Below are positions 36,878-38,859 of a DNA stretch of 38,859 bases, piece after piece (position 1 is the first letter of the stretch; each line of letters opens with the position of its first letter). The notes beneath the pieces are model-generated. The model was not told where the DNA came from and made no database searches. It worked only from the letters and a program-made list of their open reading frames with translations. Origin of the DNA: a virus. The DNA lies in IMG/VR virus record IMGVR_UViG_3300030061_004292, positions 1-38,859 of that record; one strand, given 5' to 3'. The translations under genes and the position numbers were made by a program.

Positions 36878-37631
36878 AACTCGTCAATTTGATATCGGGC
36901 ATGCCGCCAGATTCTTTCATATTGACTTTTTTAACTTTATACCATTTAACTGGGTATCTATATCTATTTAACCAAGATTCATATTCGAGATAGGTATCAA
37001 AAGAAGCAACCTGAGGAGTTGCATCCGGTAATTTTACTTCTACAACCCAATTATAGTCTTTATCTACTTGTTTAGAACGTTTTACAGCATTACTTATATC
37101 AACGCTTTTAAACGTTTTTACAGCATGTTGAAATGAAACTCCATCCCTTCCTAACTGTCCATAGTCACCATGAGAGTAATGATCTGAAGATAGATCACCG
37201 TCTGGTGTGATAGCAAAAATGGTATATTGTCCGTTTGTAAATTCTGACGTCGTGTAAACATTATTCCTGCCTTTAAAAGCATGTGCTGGAGTACCTTCCC
37301 CTCCTACAATATTAACGTAAATCCTTTTATTTTTTTCGCGAGCTTCAATAGTTGCTTTCTTTGCTACTTGAAACAAAGCTCTATTGTAGTAGTTCAAAGA
37401 TTGCATAAAAGCTTTTCGAGCCGCTGTCATGTGGACAAAAACAGTCCTTTCTGATAGTATATCATTGATAGGGAAGTAGTTACCGTCTGTAGTGGCTGTG
37501 TTTATTTCTTCTCTAGTCAGCACCTTTTCATGTAAAACAGGAGGTAATATTTTTTTCATTGGTGCATGCGGAGGGGTATTTTCTGCATATGCAGAACCGA
37601 CAAGTAAAAAAGGTATTATGTATCTAACCAT
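36864..37631 (-). CDS. Exported hypothetical protein
   Basis: 255 residues. The signal peptide (MVRYIIPFLLVGSAYAE) is cut near AYA-E. A Pro-rich linker (NTPPHAPMKKILPPVLHE) leads to a globular domain with FVHMTAARKAFMQSLNYYNR, GGEGTPAHAFKGRNNVYTT and many aromatic residues towards the end. No family is recognised. It is probably periplasmic or surface-bound. Confidence 0.65.
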   Translation of the reverse strand: MVRYIIPFLLVGSAYAENTPPHAPMKKILPPVLHEKVLTREEINTATTDGNYFPINDILSERTVFVHMTAARKAFMQSLNYYNRALFQVAKKATIEAREKNKRIYVNIVGGEGTPAHAFKGRNNVYTTSEFTNGQYTIFAITPDGDLSSDHYSHGDYGQLGRDGVSFQHAVKTFKSVDISNAVKRSKQVDKDYNWVVEVKLPDATPQVASFDTYLEYESWLNRYRYPVKWYKVKKVNMKESGGMPDIKLTSYEKD

Positions 37632-37676
37632 GAGATAAGGATAGGATATCTCTCTAAAAAATCAACTGTAAAAGGA

Positions 37677-37684
37677 ATTAAATA
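37677..37684 (+). promoter_or_regulatory. T4-type late promoter element (variant)
   Basis: ATTAAATA, 5 bases before the plus-strand ATG at 37690. Confidence 0.5.
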
Positions 37685-37689
37685 ACTAC

Positions 37690-38055
37690 ATGGATGCACC
37701 AAAAGTTAATGATGATACGAGTCTGGGTATCAATTTAAAATGGTTAATACAGATAGTAGTTGTAGCAGCGATGGCAGTATGGGGATACTTTGGAATTCAT
37801 TCCAAGATTGGTCAATTAGAAATTGATGTATTGAGGATGAAAGATTCTGTGGAAATGAATTCAGAGTTTAGAGTTAAATGGCCTCTCGGTCAGTTGGGTG
37901 CTCTTCCTGATGATGCAGAACAAAATATGCGTCTAAGGTTTATTGAAAAAGATATAATAGTAATGGAGGCTCACGTCGACGACCTCAGAATTAAATCTGT
38001 ACAACACCAAGAAGTAGGTACCCCTAAAAAACTAGAACCGGGGTCTATTAGATAA
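37690..38055 (+). CDS. Membrane protein with one helix and periplasmic coiled coil, holin/spanin-like
   Basis: 121 residues. A short polar start is followed by one transmembrane helix (WLIQIVVVAAMAVWGYFGIH, about 18-37) and a long charged region with heptad pattern (IGQLEIDVLRMKDSVEMNSE) and RVKWPLGQLGALPDDAEQNM. A single helix plus a coiled periplasmic tail fits an i-spanin or a holin-accessory protein. I have an impression of similar proteins in marine T4-like phages but cannot confirm it. The gene ends 8 bases from the convergent next gene. Confidence 0.6.
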   Translation: MDAPKVNDDTSLGINLKWLIQIVVVAAMAVWGYFGIHSKIGQLEIDVLRMKDSVEMNSEFRVKWPLGQLGALPDDAEQNMRLRFIEKDIIVMEAHVDDLRIKSVQHQEVGTPKKLEPGSIR

Positions 38056-38063
38056 GAAAGAAG

Positions 38064-38729
38064 TTACGCGAAGTGGTCGTCTTTATGGACGTTTCGTTCT
38101 AACAATTCATGAAATGATTCGTTTTCAAAATAAGGTACCATTTGAGAATTGTATACCCAAAATCTTTTTTGTCTTCCATCTGTATCAGAATGATAAAAAT
38201 AACCTGGATGATTTTTAATCATCATTCTGATTAACTTGTCATATAAAGAAATTCTATTTTTTTCATCAGACCAAGCAGTTATAAGAAGAACATGCGGTTG
38301 TTCTTTAACTACAAATTCCCCTACGATGTTTAATATTGTACTAATTACTCTATTTGCTTTATGACCAGCTTGAGCATTCTTTCCAATCATACCATTATCA
38401 TCTTGAAAATGAAATTCAGTTACTTTTGCATTTTCTGGCTTTAGTGCATCGGGATAAAATTCTGCTGCAAAATGTTTTGCGTAGTCTCTATTTTGACCAA
38501 CTACATAATTTAGAAGTATATCTTCTTTATTAAAAACATTATCTACTCTATAAGGATTTTCTACATCGTCTACTTCAAAACTGATTACTTTTTGATAAGG
38601 GTCTTCTGGAGCTACACCTATAACATTTTTACCAACTTTTCGTCGATCGATATCATATTCATAATCATAAGGCTTATCAAAAGCTTCATTTACATAAGTT
38701 TCAAATATTAGTTGTGTGTCTTTATTCAT
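38064..38729 (-). CDS. Probable head protein with capsid-targeting-like leader
   Basis: 221 residues from ATG 38729 (MNKDTQLIFETYVNEAF). The first 12 residues match the lysozyme's start (MNKDNYLIYEAY) and carry an [IL]-x-E site (IFE), like the leader that targets T4 internal proteins to the prohead. The body has KNRISLYDKLIRMMIKNHPG and YFYHSDTDGRQKRFWVYNSQ. The function is unknown. The start overlaps the next partial gene's stop by 8 bases. Confidence 0.65.
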   Translation of the reverse strand: MNKDTQLIFETYVNEAFDKPYDYEYDIDRRKVGKNVIGVAPEDPYQKVISFEVDDVENPYRVDNVFNKEDILLNYVVGQNRDYAKHFAAEFYPDALKPENAKVTEFHFQDDNGMIGKNAQAGHKANRVISTILNIVGEFVVKEQPHVLLITAWSDEKNRISLYDKLIRMMIKNHPGYFYHSDTDGRQKRFWVYNSQMVPYFENESFHELLERNVHKDDHFA

Positions 38730-38859
38730 CTTTATAAAAATCAGTAAATTTAATAACCCCTTCTTTAGGTACAAACTCTTCGAGATCATCATCCCATACC
38801 CAACCTATATTCTGCCCATCATGAGTAACGGCAATCCTACCCGGGGCTATACCCGATTG
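38722..38859 (-). CDS. Partial gene, C-terminus only
   Basis: 45 codons before the right window edge: GQNIGWVWDDDLEEFVPKEG, then VIKFTDFYKDE. The acidic, aromatic end is open upstream. Its TAA overlaps the ATG of the head protein (ATGAATAA). Confidence 0.6.
   Translation of the reverse strand, partial: QSGIAPGRIAVTHDGQNIGWVWDDDLEEFVPKEGVIKFTDFYKDE

Overview
The window is a 38.9 kb piece of an AT-rich, tightly packed genome of a large tailed phage, most likely T4-like. I base this on late-type TATAAATA promoter elements, a tail-fibre gene, a GH24/LysM lysozyme, GIY-YIG nucleases, a DUF932 protein, glycosyltransferases and dozens of very small genes. Several exported proteins (leucine-rich repeat, YS-x-D-x-K-x-W motif, PulC-like, heavy-metal-associated) look like proteins of Verrucomicrobia and relatives, so a host in the PVC group is my best guess. 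That is inference only.

Layout. 1-9340, minus strand: four genes for mucin-like proteins built from Thr/Pro/Gln/Arg repeats, plus a 92-residue accessory protein; the first gene runs off the left edge after more than 1,500 codons. 9349-11590: a small conserved protein, a tail fibre and two probable head-associated proteins. 11587-16544, minus: lysozyme, phosphoribosyltransferase, lipoproteins, a papain/transglutaminase-like protein, a TGT/DpdA-like enzyme, a DNA-glycosylase-like protein and a metalloprotease-like protein. 16561-19223, plus: small proteins, a basic exported protein and a GH16/GH7-like glycanase. 19236-22338, minus: FkbM methyltransferase, LRR protein and GT11 fucosyltransferase-like protein. 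22584-29668, minus: early-type region of tiny genes plus a RadA-like ATPase, with a divergent plus-strand promoter at 24080. 29700-37631, minus: a glycosyltransferase, small membrane and exported proteins, two nuclease-like proteins, DUF932 and more tiny early genes. 37690-38859: a membrane coiled-coil protein, a probable head protein and a gene fragment at the right edge.

The most unusual feature is how genes are joined. At least 15 junctions carry a near-identical sigma70-type promoter (TTGAYN, 17 bp, TATAAT) with a GGGAAC box inside the spacer. The start codon usually begins exactly 7 bases after the -10 hexamer, which predicts leaderless mRNAs. The stop codon of the gene before often lies in or touches the -35 hexamer. 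Late-type junctions follow the same rule: NNTAAATA sits 5-9 bases before ATG, GTG or TTG, and its TAA is often the stop codon of the preceding gene. Shine-Dalgarno sequences appear mainly at genes inside operons.

A second theme is glycobiology: mucin-like virion proteins, a fucosyltransferase-like enzyme, a second glycosyltransferase, a sugar-type methyltransferase and a glycanase-fold protein occur together. The phage may decorate its own fibres with glycans and attack host polysaccharide.
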